The position numbers and the translations under genes were made by a program. From Flavisolibacter tropicus (GTDB lineage: Bacteria; Bacteroidota; Bacteroidia; Chitinophagales; Chitinophagaceae): DNA of 64,000 nt. Within the stretch, counting starts at the first letter, position 1, and every line of letters begins with the position of its first letter. Below the pieces are notes generated by a model that worked only from the letters and a program-made list of their open reading frames with translations, ran no database searches and was not told where the DNA came from. The DNA lies in the NCBI RefSeq assembly GCF_001644645.1, contig NZ_CP011390.1, forward strand, positions 1,116,001 through 1,180,000, given 5' to 3'. Positions 26,714 through 35,677 of this stretch are shown here, piece by piece.

Positions 26714-27596
26714 CGCTAAGGCACAGTCTGTAACATTACTAAAAACTGAATACTTAGAAAATTACCCATCCGCATCAGGCATTGAATATAACAATGGTAA
26801 GCTCTATATCATGGGTGATGATGCCACCCAGTTACTGGTTTTAACCACAGATTATAAACCTATTGATAGCGTAACCATTTTCCAGCAAAGCGGTAAGCGT
26901 ATTCATTACTCAATCAAGCCAGACCTAGAGTCGCTGACTTTTTGCAAGTACAAAGGGGAAAAATACCTGGTGGCTACCGCATCTTTTTCATCTGAAAAAA
27001 GAAACACATTATATGCATTTCCTGAAAATAATCTAAGCCGCTATAAAACAATTTCTACAATAATTCCAATTCACTACCTAAAGAAAATCGGCATTAGTGA
27101 ACCCAATATAGAAGGATCGGCTGTAATCAATAAACAGGTGGTGATAAGCAATCGTGCCAACTTTAATAATCGCACGAACTATTTGGTCTCAATTCCTATT
27201 AAAAAGCGCTCATTAAAAAAGTATACGCATTGGAAAAAATCTGCAGTAGCTTTTCAAAATTTAGTGAATACTGTTGGCATTTCTGGACTAGAATACTCGC
27301 ATGAAAACGATCTGCTCTTCTTTACAGCATCTACAGAAATTACCAAAAGTGCTACTGAAGACGGTGCTATTGGTGAAAGTTATTTAGGGTATTTCAACAA
27401 CTACTCAAACAAAACATGCAAGGCATCAATTGCTCCCGACAAATTAATAAACTTATCAAAGGAGCTTAAAATTGGTAATCAAAAGATAGAAGGTGTTTGC
27501 ATAGAAAGCCATGAAGGAAATACATACTTCCTTCATTTAGTTGCCGATAATGATGATGGCCGAAGTACGCTCTATAAAGTAAAACTAACGCTTTAA
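26655..27596 (+). CDS. DUF6929 family exported protein
   Basis: A 313-residue exported protein. The start at 26655 gives a standard signal peptide ([20 protein letters not shown] then AKAQ) and lies 59 bases inside purE in a different frame. The mature part resembles the DUF6929 family of Bacteroidota: [20 protein letters not shown], then [40 protein letters not shown] and [16 protein letters not shown], a layout like a beta-propeller. Biochemical function is unknown. The overlap suggests it is co-transcribed with purE. It ends 4 bases into the convergent bshC gene. Confidence 0.8.
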   Translation: MKKWSIYSIAATLTALMLNNAKAQSVTLLKTEYLENYPSASGIEYNNGKLYIMGDDATQLLVLTTDYKPIDSVTIFQQSGKRIHYSIKPDLESLTFCKYKGEKYLVATASFSSEKRNTLYAFPENNLSRYKTISTIIPIHYLKKIGISEPNIEGSAVINKQVVISNRANFNNRTNYLVSIPIKKRSLKKYTHWKKSAVAFQNLVNTVGISGLEYSHENDLLFFTASTEITKSATEDGAIGESYLGYFNNYSNKTCKASIAPDKLINLSKELKIGNQKIEGVCIESHEGNTYFLHLVADNDDGRSTLYKVKLTL

Positions 27597-29191
27597 TTAT
27601 TTTCCGTTAAGACAGTAAATTCTTGCTCTAAACCTAAAGAATGCTCATATAAAGCTTCGATAAATTCATGCCCCCAACGGGAGTAGTAGTAGCCTATATT
27701 ATCAACACGCTCTTGTAGGCTGTTTTTAGGAAAGAGTTTGTTTTTAATAGTCTCAATCTTTAGTTTTTGTTCATTGAATTTCCGTTTTTCTGCACGTAAC
27801 ATTTTCTTCTCTAATTCTTGCAACCGATGCAACGCTTGTTTTTTTATGGCAGCCACATGTTGAGCCAACGTAGGGTCAATATTTTGTGCTTGATCATATA
27901 TAGAATCATATAAAGCACTCGCGCTTTCCAGCTTACCATTTAATGCAAGATCATGCACTGAATGCTGTTTTACAAGAGAGTTTAAGATAACTTCATTCGG
28001 CTGAAAGATAGTTTCAAGTGTGAGGCCTAATTTTTCTATCTTTTGCTGCCAAGACTTCTCTAGTACCAAAAAGGAATTCCTTAAAACCAGTACAGGAAAA
28101 GGTACATTAAAGTGTTTAAAAAGATCTTTCAATTGCAGCCAATAAGCAATCTCTCCACCACCACCTATAAATGCAATATTTGGCAATATCGATTCCTGGT
28201 ATAAACCACGTAAAATAACATTGGGACTAAACCGTTCTGGATGTACGCTTAATTCTTCTTTTAATTCAGATGCTGTAAAGACTATGTCTGTATTATGAAC
28301 AATGAATTTATCACCACTGCTTTCAATTCGCTCACGAATAGAATTTTGCAGATAAAATAAATTTATATCACGGGCGTGTGCCTGTTCATTGTAATGTTCA
28401 CTTAATTTCCCTCCTGTATTACTTACAATTTGAGATGGTGCATGCAGAAACAGATCATCTTCAAATACCTGTTTCATACTTATTTTCAACAAAGGTTGGT
28501 CTGCAATCAATACGATTAATCCATATGAAGAAAACAAGCTATGCACCAGCTTTAATGTCGCCTGTTGTATAGTGTTACCTTCTTTAAAACAGTTTCTAAG
28601 CGTATCTATCCATTCTTTACCGTAAGGATAAATGGAAAGCTGCCCTTCCAGCGTTGCCAATAATGACAAAAGGCTGTTGTCAACCAGCATTCGCCCTACA
28701 GCCCCCGTTTGAGAGGTAGCCCACTCATATTTTTTTCCTTCAACAGTAAAGTGATTCAATTCCGCCAAATCCGCATCTTCAGATCCCATATAATAAACAG
28801 GAACAAAGTCATATTCAGGCAATTGCTTTTTCAGTTCGCCTGCCAGCTTTATTGCATGAAGAATTTTATAGATAAAATAGAGTGGACCAGTAAACAAGTT
28901 AGGCTGATGGGCAGTACAGACAGTGAACGTAGTTTCCTTAGCCAACAATGTTATATTACTGTTTACCTTTTCGTCAACGACTAGCTCTTTATATTGTTCA
29001 TTTAATGTAGCAACCAAAAGAGGTCGATCTATGGACTGCTTTTGTTTTCTAGCGATGAGCTCCTTTATGCCATCAATAGTTGGATGCTCCTCATAAAATG
29101 GAGATAATGTAGCAGCTCCTTCCAAGTAATCTAAAACAATTTTAGTAAAAGCTCCAGTCTGTTGGTATGGAATACGTTGCGCAGAAAACAT
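27593..29191 (-). CDS. bshC: Bacillithiol biosynthesis cysteine-adding enzyme BshC
   Basis: A 532-residue protein that joins cysteine to glucosaminyl-malate in the last step of bacillithiol synthesis. The central CTAHQPNLFTGPLYFIYKI and VPVYYMGSEDADLAELNHF regions, the FIGGGGEIAYWLQLKDLF loop and the long C-terminal coiled coil (about 400-500) are all characteristic. Length is normal for BshC. No bshA or bshB is in the window. A BstA-like protein that could use bacillithiol is encoded at 8.2-8.7 kb. The gene is alone and convergent with the DUF6929 gene. Confidence 0.93.
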   Translation of the reverse strand: MFSAQRIPYQQTGAFTKIVLDYLEGAATLSPFYEEHPTIDGIKELIARKQKQSIDRPLLVATLNEQYKELVVDEKVNSNITLLAKETTFTVCTAHQPNLFTGPLYFIYKILHAIKLAGELKKQLPEYDFVPVYYMGSEDADLAELNHFTVEGKKYEWATSQTGAVGRMLVDNSLLSLLATLEGQLSIYPYGKEWIDTLRNCFKEGNTIQQATLKLVHSLFSSYGLIVLIADQPLLKISMKQVFEDDLFLHAPSQIVSNTGGKLSEHYNEQAHARDINLFYLQNSIRERIESSGDKFIVHNTDIVFTASELKEELSVHPERFSPNVILRGLYQESILPNIAFIGGGGEIAYWLQLKDLFKHFNVPFPVLVLRNSFLVLEKSWQQKIEKLGLTLETIFQPNEVILNSLVKQHSVHDLALNGKLESASALYDSIYDQAQNIDPTLAQHVAAIKKQALHRLQELEKKMLRAEKRKFNEQKLKIETIKNKLFPKNSLQERVDNIGYYYSRWGHEFIEALYEHSLGLEQEFTVLTENN

Positions 29192-29450
29192 GGGTTAAAA
29201 ATACTCACATCTTGTCAATGTGTAACAATTGACGCTTATGTTAACTGATTATTTACAGACTAACATATGATTGAATTAGGCTGGTCAGTTTGCTTCAAAA
29301 GGTATATACTTTGAAATAGCTCAAACTTCAAGGATTCAATTTTTCTAAATTTATTGTGTTTAAAGGATTTCATTTAACCTTCAGATTAGTAGTATTCGGT
29401 TACACAAACAATAAGAAAACGAATCAATTTATACTAATTACTATTCCTAT

Positions 29451-29458
29451 TATATTTG
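29451..29458 (+). promoter_or_regulatory. -7 box TATATTTG upstream of the response regulator
   Basis: Exact TAnnTTTG match followed by C, 22 bases before ATG 29481. No clear TTG at the -33 position. The 290 bases between bshC and this gene hold nothing else that I recognise. Confidence 0.45.
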
Positions 29459-29480
29459 CTTTTAGTCATAATTATCCGCC

Positions 29481-29879
29481 ATGCCCATAATCCTTTATGT
29501 AGACGACGACATAGACGATTTGAACTTTATGAAAGAAGCTTTTAAGGAAATTGATCCTTCTGTTAGTGTTACAGAGGTTAACAATGGCGTAGAAGCGTTA
29601 AAACATTTAGAAGCATTGAAATCTAGTCCGGCTTCGTTTCCATCTTTAATTATAATGGATATAAATATGCCTTTAATGGATGGACGTATGACTATCAAGC
29701 GTATCAAGGAAGATGCCCTTTTACGCCCTATTCCTATTGTGGCTTTTACAACCTCTAATAATCCAATGGACCGCTTAGTTTGTGGTCAGATGGGCGTAAA
29801 ATGTGTACTCAAACCAAACAGCGCTGCGGAACTGAAACAAATAGCCAAAGGCTTTTTACTGAACTACGTTTATTCTTAA
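29481..29879 (+). CDS. Single-domain response regulator
   Basis: A 132-residue CheY-like receiver with no output domain. The acidic pocket (Asp8-Asp10), phospho-acceptor Asp60 (IIMDINMPLMDG), Thr90/Thr91 and Lys111 (KPNS) are present. The MDGRMTIKRIKED segment is typical of the receivers that pass phosphate within relay systems in Bacteroidota. No histidine kinase is encoded nearby, so the partner is unknown. It has its own promoter box. Confidence 0.88.
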   Translation: MPIILYVDDDIDDLNFMKEAFKEIDPSVSVTEVNNGVEALKHLEALKSSPASFPSLIIMDINMPLMDGRMTIKRIKEDALLRPIPIVAFTTSNNPMDRLVCGQMGVKCVLKPNSAAELKQIAKGFLLNYVYS

Positions 29880-29916
29880 ATAGCAAACGCCTATTAAATA
29901 TTTACTCTGATCGCCA

Positions 29917-31338
29917 TTATTCATTGGTCATCTCCTTTGCCATCCTACCTAGTTGTTTTAATCCTGTTTCTAACTCCCTACTCCATTTTAAGCCATAGCT
30001 TAACCGGATACAATTAGAGTATTGATTTTGAAGGGTAAACATAGGACCAGGAGCTATACTTATTCGTTGGCGATGGGCTTTCTCATAAAGTCTTATAGCA
30101 TCTATTTTTTTGTTCAACTCTAACCACAATACAAAACCACCTTGGGGTTTTGTTACCCGAGTATCTTCTGGGAAATACTCTCCTATGGCCCGTAGGAACT
30201 GTAAACTATTGGTATGAAGAATACCTCGCAGTCGGCGTAAGTGGTTCTCGTAACGCCCATTTTCTAAGAAATCTGCTACTACCTGTTGTGTAAGAGTACT
30301 TGCTGATCCGCTATGTAACAAACTTAACCGTTTCACTTGTTCAGTATACTTTCCCGCTGCCACCCAACCTACTCTATACCCTGGGGCAAGTGTTTTTGAA
30401 ACAGAACTACACCATAGAACATTGCCCTCTTCATCAAACGATTTACAAGATAAAGGACGACTATTACCAAAATAAGTGTCGGCATAGAGATCGTCTTCTA
30501 GTAGAGGAATTTCATGTTTAGACAACAAAGACACAACTTCCTTTTTTTGTTCATCGGGCATACAACTGCCCAAGGGATTATTGAAATTGCTTACCAGCAA
30601 ACAAGCCTTTATTTGTGGCATCACTTTTTTTAAAGCCTCAATTTCAATTCCTGTCTTAGAATTAGTAGAAAGCTCCACTATATTTAACCCAAGACTTTTC
30701 GCCAATTGTAATATCCCAAAATAGACAGGACTTTCAACAGCAATGGAGTCACCACATTTTGTTACAGCCATAAGGCTAAGAGCCAACGCATTTCGGCATC
30801 CGGCTGTTATAACGATGTCTTCTTCACGGAGTTTGCCTCCCCATGTAAAAGACCAGCGAGCAATCTGCCGTCGCAAGTCTAAATTTCCTTGCGCAAGTTC
30901 ATAACCCGTACCACTATACGGCAAATTGCGCATAGCATGCAGTACAGCCTTATTGAGTTTGGCGATAGGCAACAATTCATCTGATGGAACGCTCAATGAA
31001 AATTGAGTCAGCTTGTTATCACACAAACTATCATTTACCCTCAATACTAAATCGTCAATATAATTATTTGACGTTTCAGAAGTTGGGTGGCTAGTAAACG
31101 GACTTTCCAAAGATTTATGAGACAGCTGGGAAACATAATATCCCGACTTAGGACGAGATTCAATTAGCCCTTTCCGCTCCAATTCAAAATAGGCTTGTGT
31201 AGCAGTACTCATACTTACTCCTTGCTCTCGGCACACAGTTCTGATAGATGGCAGCTTATCTCCCACCCTTAATACCTCTTTGAATATTTGAAATTCAATA
31301 CCAGCAGCAATGCGTTGATATAATAATTCGTCTTGCAT
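29917..31338 (-). CDS. MocR-type transcriptional regulator (GntR HTH + PLP aminotransferase domain)
   Basis: A 473-residue MocR/PdxR-family regulator. Residues 1-70 form a GntR winged helix (LPSIRTVCREQGVSMSTATQAYFELERKGLI). The rest is a fold-type I aminotransferase domain with the PLP lysine expected at Lys315 (SVSKTLAPGYRVGWV) and the cofactor Asp in LLEDDLYAD (Asp282/283). Such proteins sense PLP or amino compounds and usually control the divergent gene. Here that is a GNAT acetyltransferase starting 97 bases away, which is the likely target. Confidence 0.9.
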   Translation of the reverse strand: MQDELLYQRIAAGIEFQIFKEVLRVGDKLPSIRTVCREQGVSMSTATQAYFELERKGLIESRPKSGYYVSQLSHKSLESPFTSHPTSETSNNYIDDLVLRVNDSLCDNKLTQFSLSVPSDELLPIAKLNKAVLHAMRNLPYSGTGYELAQGNLDLRRQIARWSFTWGGKLREEDIVITAGCRNALALSLMAVTKCGDSIAVESPVYFGILQLAKSLGLNIVELSTNSKTGIEIEALKKVMPQIKACLLVSNFNNPLGSCMPDEQKKEVVSLLSKHEIPLLEDDLYADTYFGNSRPLSCKSFDEEGNVLWCSSVSKTLAPGYRVGWVAAGKYTEQVKRLSLLHSGSASTLTQQVVADFLENGRYENHLRRLRGILHTNSLQFLRAIGEYFPEDTRVTKPQGGFVLWLELNKKIDAIRLYEKAHRQRISIAPGPMFTLQNQYSNCIRLSYGLKWSRELETGLKQLGRMAKEMTNE

Positions 31339-31434
31339 AAACCCTAATCTGTACCGGTCAAAGGTATCAAAACTGTATCTGTACTTGTATTATTATGACT
31401 CAGAACTTTGCTTCATAATCAACATTCACTCACC

Positions 31435-31944
31435 ATGATCATTTTAAATAGTTCATTAGCCGATGTGAACACCATCTTTAACTTGTACAACCAAGCCACA
31501 GAGCACCAGAAAAAGGTATTTACAAAAAATTGGGTAGGCTTTGAAAAGAGCTTAATAGAAGCCGAAATCCTGGAAAATCACCAATGGAAAATTATAGTTG
31601 ATGGTCAAATTGCGTGTGTTTTCGCCACTACTTTCAATGATCCTCTTATATGGGAAGAAAAAGACTTAGAGCCCTCTATTTATATTCACCGCATAGCTAC
31701 AGCCACCGCCTTTAGAGGGAATGGCTTTGTAAAACACATTGCCAACTGGGCAGTGCAATATGCTAAAACAGTAAATAGATCATTTGTAAGGCTTGACACA
31801 TGGGGTGGCAACATTAAACTGAATCAATATTATATGGACTGTGGCTTTACCTACCTGGGCACTAGAAGCTTAAAAGATAGCAGCCGTTTACCTGCACACT
31901 ACAAAGAAGGCGAACTGTATAGCTTATTTGAAATCCCGGTTTAA
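31435..31944 (+). CDS. GNAT family N-acetyltransferase
   Basis: A 169-residue acetyltransferase. The acetyl-CoA-binding motif A is IYIHRIATATAFRGNGFVKHIANWA (split here by its R-G-N-G core, equivalent to Q/RxxGxG/A), followed by FVRLDTWGGNIKLNQYYMDCGFTYLG, which fits motif B. The frame is open to a TTG at 31408, but ATG 31435 (MIILNSSLADVNTIF) is preferred. Substrate unknown. Its divergent arrangement with the MocR regulator suggests control by it. Confidence 0.85.
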   Translation: MIILNSSLADVNTIFNLYNQATEHQKKVFTKNWVGFEKSLIEAEILENHQWKIIVDGQIACVFATTFNDPLIWEEKDLEPSIYIHRIATATAFRGNGFVKHIANWAVQYAKTVNRSFVRLDTWGGNIKLNQYYMDCGFTYLGTRSLKDSSRLPAHYKEGELYSLFEIPV

Positions 31945-32394
31945 TAAAAAAGGCTAAGGTAGAAACCTCAGCCCGCTTTAAAATCCAATATCCTATGAAA
32001 AACCATATATACCTCTACAATTAAGATGCCATTTGATTTATAGGCTCTAGCGAAGGCGATTCTCTATTTCTAGAGATTAACTGAGTAAATGACTATCGAA
32101 AGCAGGCAAACAATTCCCCATTTTGCCTTTAATGACCCTATAGAACTCAATTAGAGCTATCACTCAACGCAAATTTCTATTATAGAGTGAAATAAAATAA
32201 ATGTATTTGAAGGGCTCAAATCGCTCACTCAGGGCACTACAAAAAGATTCAAACTACATGAATTTTAATATTGGGAACATGATGTTGCAATTTGTTTCAC
32301 CATCATGGAATTCGTAATGCTCTATAATTCCTCCCTCTCTTTTAAATATGTATTTTGCAATCAATTCCCTTTCCCCTAACCATTATACATACCT
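31945..32394. other. 450-bp intergenic region without a recognisable gene
   Basis: An imperfect hairpin (GGCTAAGGT / ACCTCAGCC, 31951-31972) just after the GNAT stop may act as its terminator. The rest is AT-rich with no ORF of note, no RNA gene recognised and no clear promoter box; TATTTTGC near 32347 is one base short of the -7 consensus before the RMD1 gene. Confidence 0.45.
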
Positions 32395-33174
32395 ATGCTG
32401 TATGTAACTGCCTTTCAAATAGCCGACAGTATTGATATTAAGGGTTTCAAAGCAGCCTTCAAGGCTGAATTACATTACAGCGACTCTGATGAGCTATTTT
32501 ATATCCCAGACAATGGTCAATACATCTATGTCTTTAAATATGGCGTTGTTTGTTTTTTGAATTATGATGCAATAGAGATCACCGGCTTCCTACAAATCAT
32601 TAACCCTTACTGCAAGAACTATTTAGGAGAAAGTTTAAATGAAGAATTCTTAGTTAAAACCGGGGCTAGAGAGACGCGGATCGGCTACAACAGAATCGAA
32701 ATTGAAGAACCAGCTATCGATGTGTTACGCCTTATAATGCTCAATGTTTCTCAATCGGTAGCTTTAGACTATTATTCCGAACTTACAACTAAGCTGTTGG
32801 AGGATACCAATTTCCACACCCTGATCCTAGAGCAAAAGGGCCGCCTTAATATTTCTGGCCGCAACCTAAAACGCTATATTGGCAAGACACTAAATTTAAA
32901 GAATCGCATTATCGAGAACCTTTACATTTTCGATTCTCCACCTGAAACCTGGGAAGATGAAAAACTAAATAAGATTGACATTGATTTGAAACGCACATTT
33001 GACTTACAAGAACGTACACGCAACATTTCAGAAGGACTAGGCATTGTAAAAGAAAACCTGGACCTATTCAAAGATCTACTACAATACCGCCATAGCAGCG
33101 TTCTAGAATGGATAATAATAGCACTGATCTTTGTGGAAGTTGTTAACCTCTTTATAGAAAAACTATTCCAATAG
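32395..33174 (+). CDS. RMD1/DUF155 family protein
   Basis: A 259-residue protein of the RMD1 (DUF155) family, known from yeast Rmd1 and mitochondrial relatives and widespread in bacteria with no defined activity. Characteristic segments are YIYVFKYGVVCFLNY, the helical VLRLIMLNVSQSVALDYYSEL and LEDTNFHTLILEQKGR regions, and the C-terminal LQYRHSSVLEWIIIALIFVEVV, which is a TM anchor (about 238-256). The soluble domain probably faces the cytoplasm. It is convergent with the helicase gene, 9 bases apart. Confidence 0.8.
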   Translation: MLYVTAFQIADSIDIKGFKAAFKAELHYSDSDELFYIPDNGQYIYVFKYGVVCFLNYDAIEITGFLQIINPYCKNYLGESLNEEFLVKTGARETRIGYNRIEIEEPAIDVLRLIMLNVSQSVALDYYSELTTKLLEDTNFHTLILEQKGRLNISGRNLKRYIGKTLNLKNRIIENLYIFDSPPETWEDEKLNKIDIDLKRTFDLQERTRNISEGLGIVKENLDLFKDLLQYRHSSVLEWIIIALIFVEVVNLFIEKLFQ

Positions 33175-33183
33175 TCAGAAATA

Positions 33184-34511
33184 CTATTTTGCTATTTCAA
33201 TCTTTATTTTCTTCCCTTTTACTTTTTCATTTTTAATCAATTGCAAGGTATGACTAGCCTGGTTTCTTCTTACTGCTACAAATGAGAAAAAATCCTTTAC
33301 TTCAATTAACCCAACATCTTCTTTCTTTAGCTTTCCCTTATTTGTCAGGAAGCCTACTATATCTATTTTATTGACTTTATCTTTTTTACCAGCACCCACA
33401 AAAAGAGTCACCCACTTTGACTTCTCCGGCACGGCATTTTTTTCCGGAACAGTTAACTCCTCAACTGGTACTGATATGTAAGGCGGAATTGCCTCTTCGC
33501 TATTTAAGATTAAAATAGCCGTTCCACTGGCATCCATGCGAGCCGTACGTCCATTTCGATGAGTAAAAATGTCTTCGGTTGCAGGTAAATGATAATGAAT
33601 AATGTATCGGATATTGGTAATATCCAAACCTCTGGCCGCTAAATCAGTTGTTACTAAGAATTGAATACTTCCATTACGGAATTTTGCCAATGCTACTTCA
33701 CGATCACGTTGCTCCATAGCACCATGATAAAAAGTGCTTGTTATTCCTTTTTCGCTTAATAGCTTATGCACTCTTTCCACCGACTCCCGGTGATTGCAGA
33801 AAATAATAGTTGAACGACTCCCGATGAAGCATAGCAGCTGGAACAAGGTGTCAATCTTATCCTTATCGTCAGAAACAATGTACTGAACAGATAAGGCTGC
33901 TTTAGGTGTTGCATCTGCAGGCAAAAAATCCAATTGTTCAAGTGTAGCTGCCCTACAAAATCAGGTACTTCTACCGCCTGGGTAGCAGAAGTCAATATGC
34001 GCCTTTTAATATTTTTAAACGCAGAAATAACAGTGGCTACTTCCTCCTGGAAACCGAGCTCAAGCGATTTATCAAATTCATCTAATACAACAGTTTCTAT
34101 TGAATCGACAGTAATATTGCCACGACGAATATGATCAGCCAATCGGCCTGGCGTACCAATAATTACGGCGGGTGGTTGTATTAGATTATTTTCTTCAATT
34201 TCTCTTTTATGGCCTCCATAACAGCAAGTTACTTTTAGCCCTGTACCCATGGTACGGAACACCTGTTCTATTTGCAAGGCCAACTCACGAGACGGTACAA
34301 TCACTATTGCCTGCGTATTCTTGTTATGGCCATCAATATGCTGTAATACGGGTAGTAAAAAGGCCAATGTCTTTCCCGAACCTGTAGCAGAAAGGATCAT
34401 TACATTGTCATGTTTTTTAGTGGCTTCAATTGAAGCCTCCTGCATTTCATTTAAGTTTTCAATATTTAAGTTGGAAAGTATGGTCTCTATTGAGTAGTGC
34501 CGCTTATGCAT
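33184..34511 (-). CDS. DEAD-box RNA helicase with DbpA-type RNA-binding domain, apparent 1-base frameshift
   Basis: Two overlapping frames encode a single helicase of about 442 residues. The upstream frame from ATG 34511 holds motif I ATGSGKT, PSRELA, TPGRL, motif II DEFD and SAT; the downstream frame holds IIFCNHRESVERVH, TTDLAARGLD, motif VI HRNGRTAR and a C-terminal DbpA-like domain (KWVTLFVGAGKKDKVNKIDI). Frame changes at plus-strand C-run 33951-33953; one extra G on the coding strand restores DFVGAATLEQLDFLP. DbpA acts on 23S rRNA hairpin 92 during large-subunit assembly. As written, the product would lose the second RecA domain and the RNA-binding domain. Confidence 0.85.
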
Positions 34512-34516
34512 ATCGG

Positions 34517-34524
34517 CAAAAGTA
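34517..34524 (-). promoter_or_regulatory. -7 box TACTTTTG upstream of the DbpA-like helicase
   Basis: Exact TAnnTTTG match followed by C on the reverse strand, ending 5 bases before ATG 34511, so the leader would be absent or very short. Confidence 0.4.
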
Positions 34525-34620
34525 CGAGGTATCGACTGTTACTTTGTGATATTCAGTCAACTATTGCATTCATCGCTTAAATTTAACACAAGTAACCGTT
34601 CATGCCTTGAAAGCTTGATA

Positions 34621-35604
34621 CTACATTGCTTTCCAATCGTTCTTACTTACAACATCCAGCTTTTCAAAAGCATTAAGTTTATTCAAATCTAAAATAGTGG
34701 TTGCATTATCAGCTGACTCATGGTACATGGGCTTAAACTTTGCACCCCATATAACTTCATTATAGGTATATGACGTACGCTGCGTTACCTGGTTGGAAAA
34801 AATGGAATCAAAGCCCGTCATTTGCACCATCACCTCCAGGTCCGTCTGTTTTATTTCTTCTTCCGTTAAATTTAATAAGGGGCTCTCACCATCTATTGGG
34901 TGTACAACTGTCCAGTTCATATTAAACATATCAATGCGAGAACGCTCAAGTGCCAATTGAAAGAATTGATATTCTGGCCTATCATCATTGGGTAAAAGCA
35001 AAGAAATGGTAACATTAACCCGTGCTTCAGTAAGGTGGTGATTGCCTTTGTAAGGCACCATGCGGAACATAAATGCCCAACCATCTTTAAATGGACTTAT
35101 CAATGCATTTTCGCTAAACGACACAAAAGCTCTAGGCCTGGAAAATCGCCCATACAACAAGCCGGTTACTAAAGCAAAGAACAACCATCCACAAAACGCT
35201 TCTATTGATGCCACAATATCAGCTCCATCACTTACCGGATTAATTCGTCCGTACCCTACCGTGGTAAAGGTTTGTGAGCTAAAATAAAACAGCTCTCGAA
35301 TACGCCCCCAGCTTGTTTTTGAAAGTAACCCCTGCAGCTGGTCCTCGCCAATGAGGAAATAAACACATGTAAACAAACTATTTACTATTAAATAAAATGC
35401 AAGGATTAAACCCAGAAACCTCAACCAGGACAGCTCTAATAAATAGGAATAAACACTTGTTCGATTCAACCAGGGAATTCCTCTTTTATGCAAATTGAAT
35501 GTGCCGTCCTTATTAAGAAAGCGTCCTCCGATATTGCTGGCCTGTGCTCCAAATCCCGTATCTGGATTCTTTTTTGAAAAAGGGTTGATTTTAAAAGAAG
35601 GCAT
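34621..35604 (-). CDS. Inward-rectifier (Kir-type) potassium channel
   Basis: A 327-residue channel of the KirBac family. Two TM helices (about 62-86 and 138-158) flank a pore loop with the selectivity filter TTVGYG at 114-119. The C-terminal half is the cytoplasmic Kir domain with segments FMFRMVPYKGNHHLTEARV and WTVVHPIDGESPL, where regulators bind in relatives. The frame extends seven codons to a GTG at 35625, but ATG 35604 (MPSFKINPFSKK) is preferred. It is followed by 109 bases before the helicase gene and is probably a single-gene unit. Confidence 0.9.
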   Translation of the reverse strand: MPSFKINPFSKKNPDTGFGAQASNIGGRFLNKDGTFNLHKRGIPWLNRTSVYSYLLELSWLRFLGLILAFYLIVNSLFTCVYFLIGEDQLQGLLSKTSWGRIRELFYFSSQTFTTVGYGRINPVSDGADIVASIEAFCGWLFFALVTGLLYGRFSRPRAFVSFSENALISPFKDGWAFMFRMVPYKGNHHLTEARVNVTISLLLPNDDRPEYQFFQLALERSRIDMFNMNWTVVHPIDGESPLLNLTEEEIKQTDLEVMVQMTGFDSIFSNQVTQRTSYTYNEVIWGAKFKPMYHESADNATTILDLNKLNAFEKLDVVSKNDWKAM

Positions 35605-35677
35605 GTTGCAGTGTTTTGCAACCACAAGGTAAATGTTTGTGTAAGAAATTCAGGAATTATAGCAATAGACTACTTCG

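Noticed and set aside
33184..33933. Separate gene for the C-terminal half of the helicase
   Set aside because: It lacks a proper start and continues the upstream helicase after a one-base shift.
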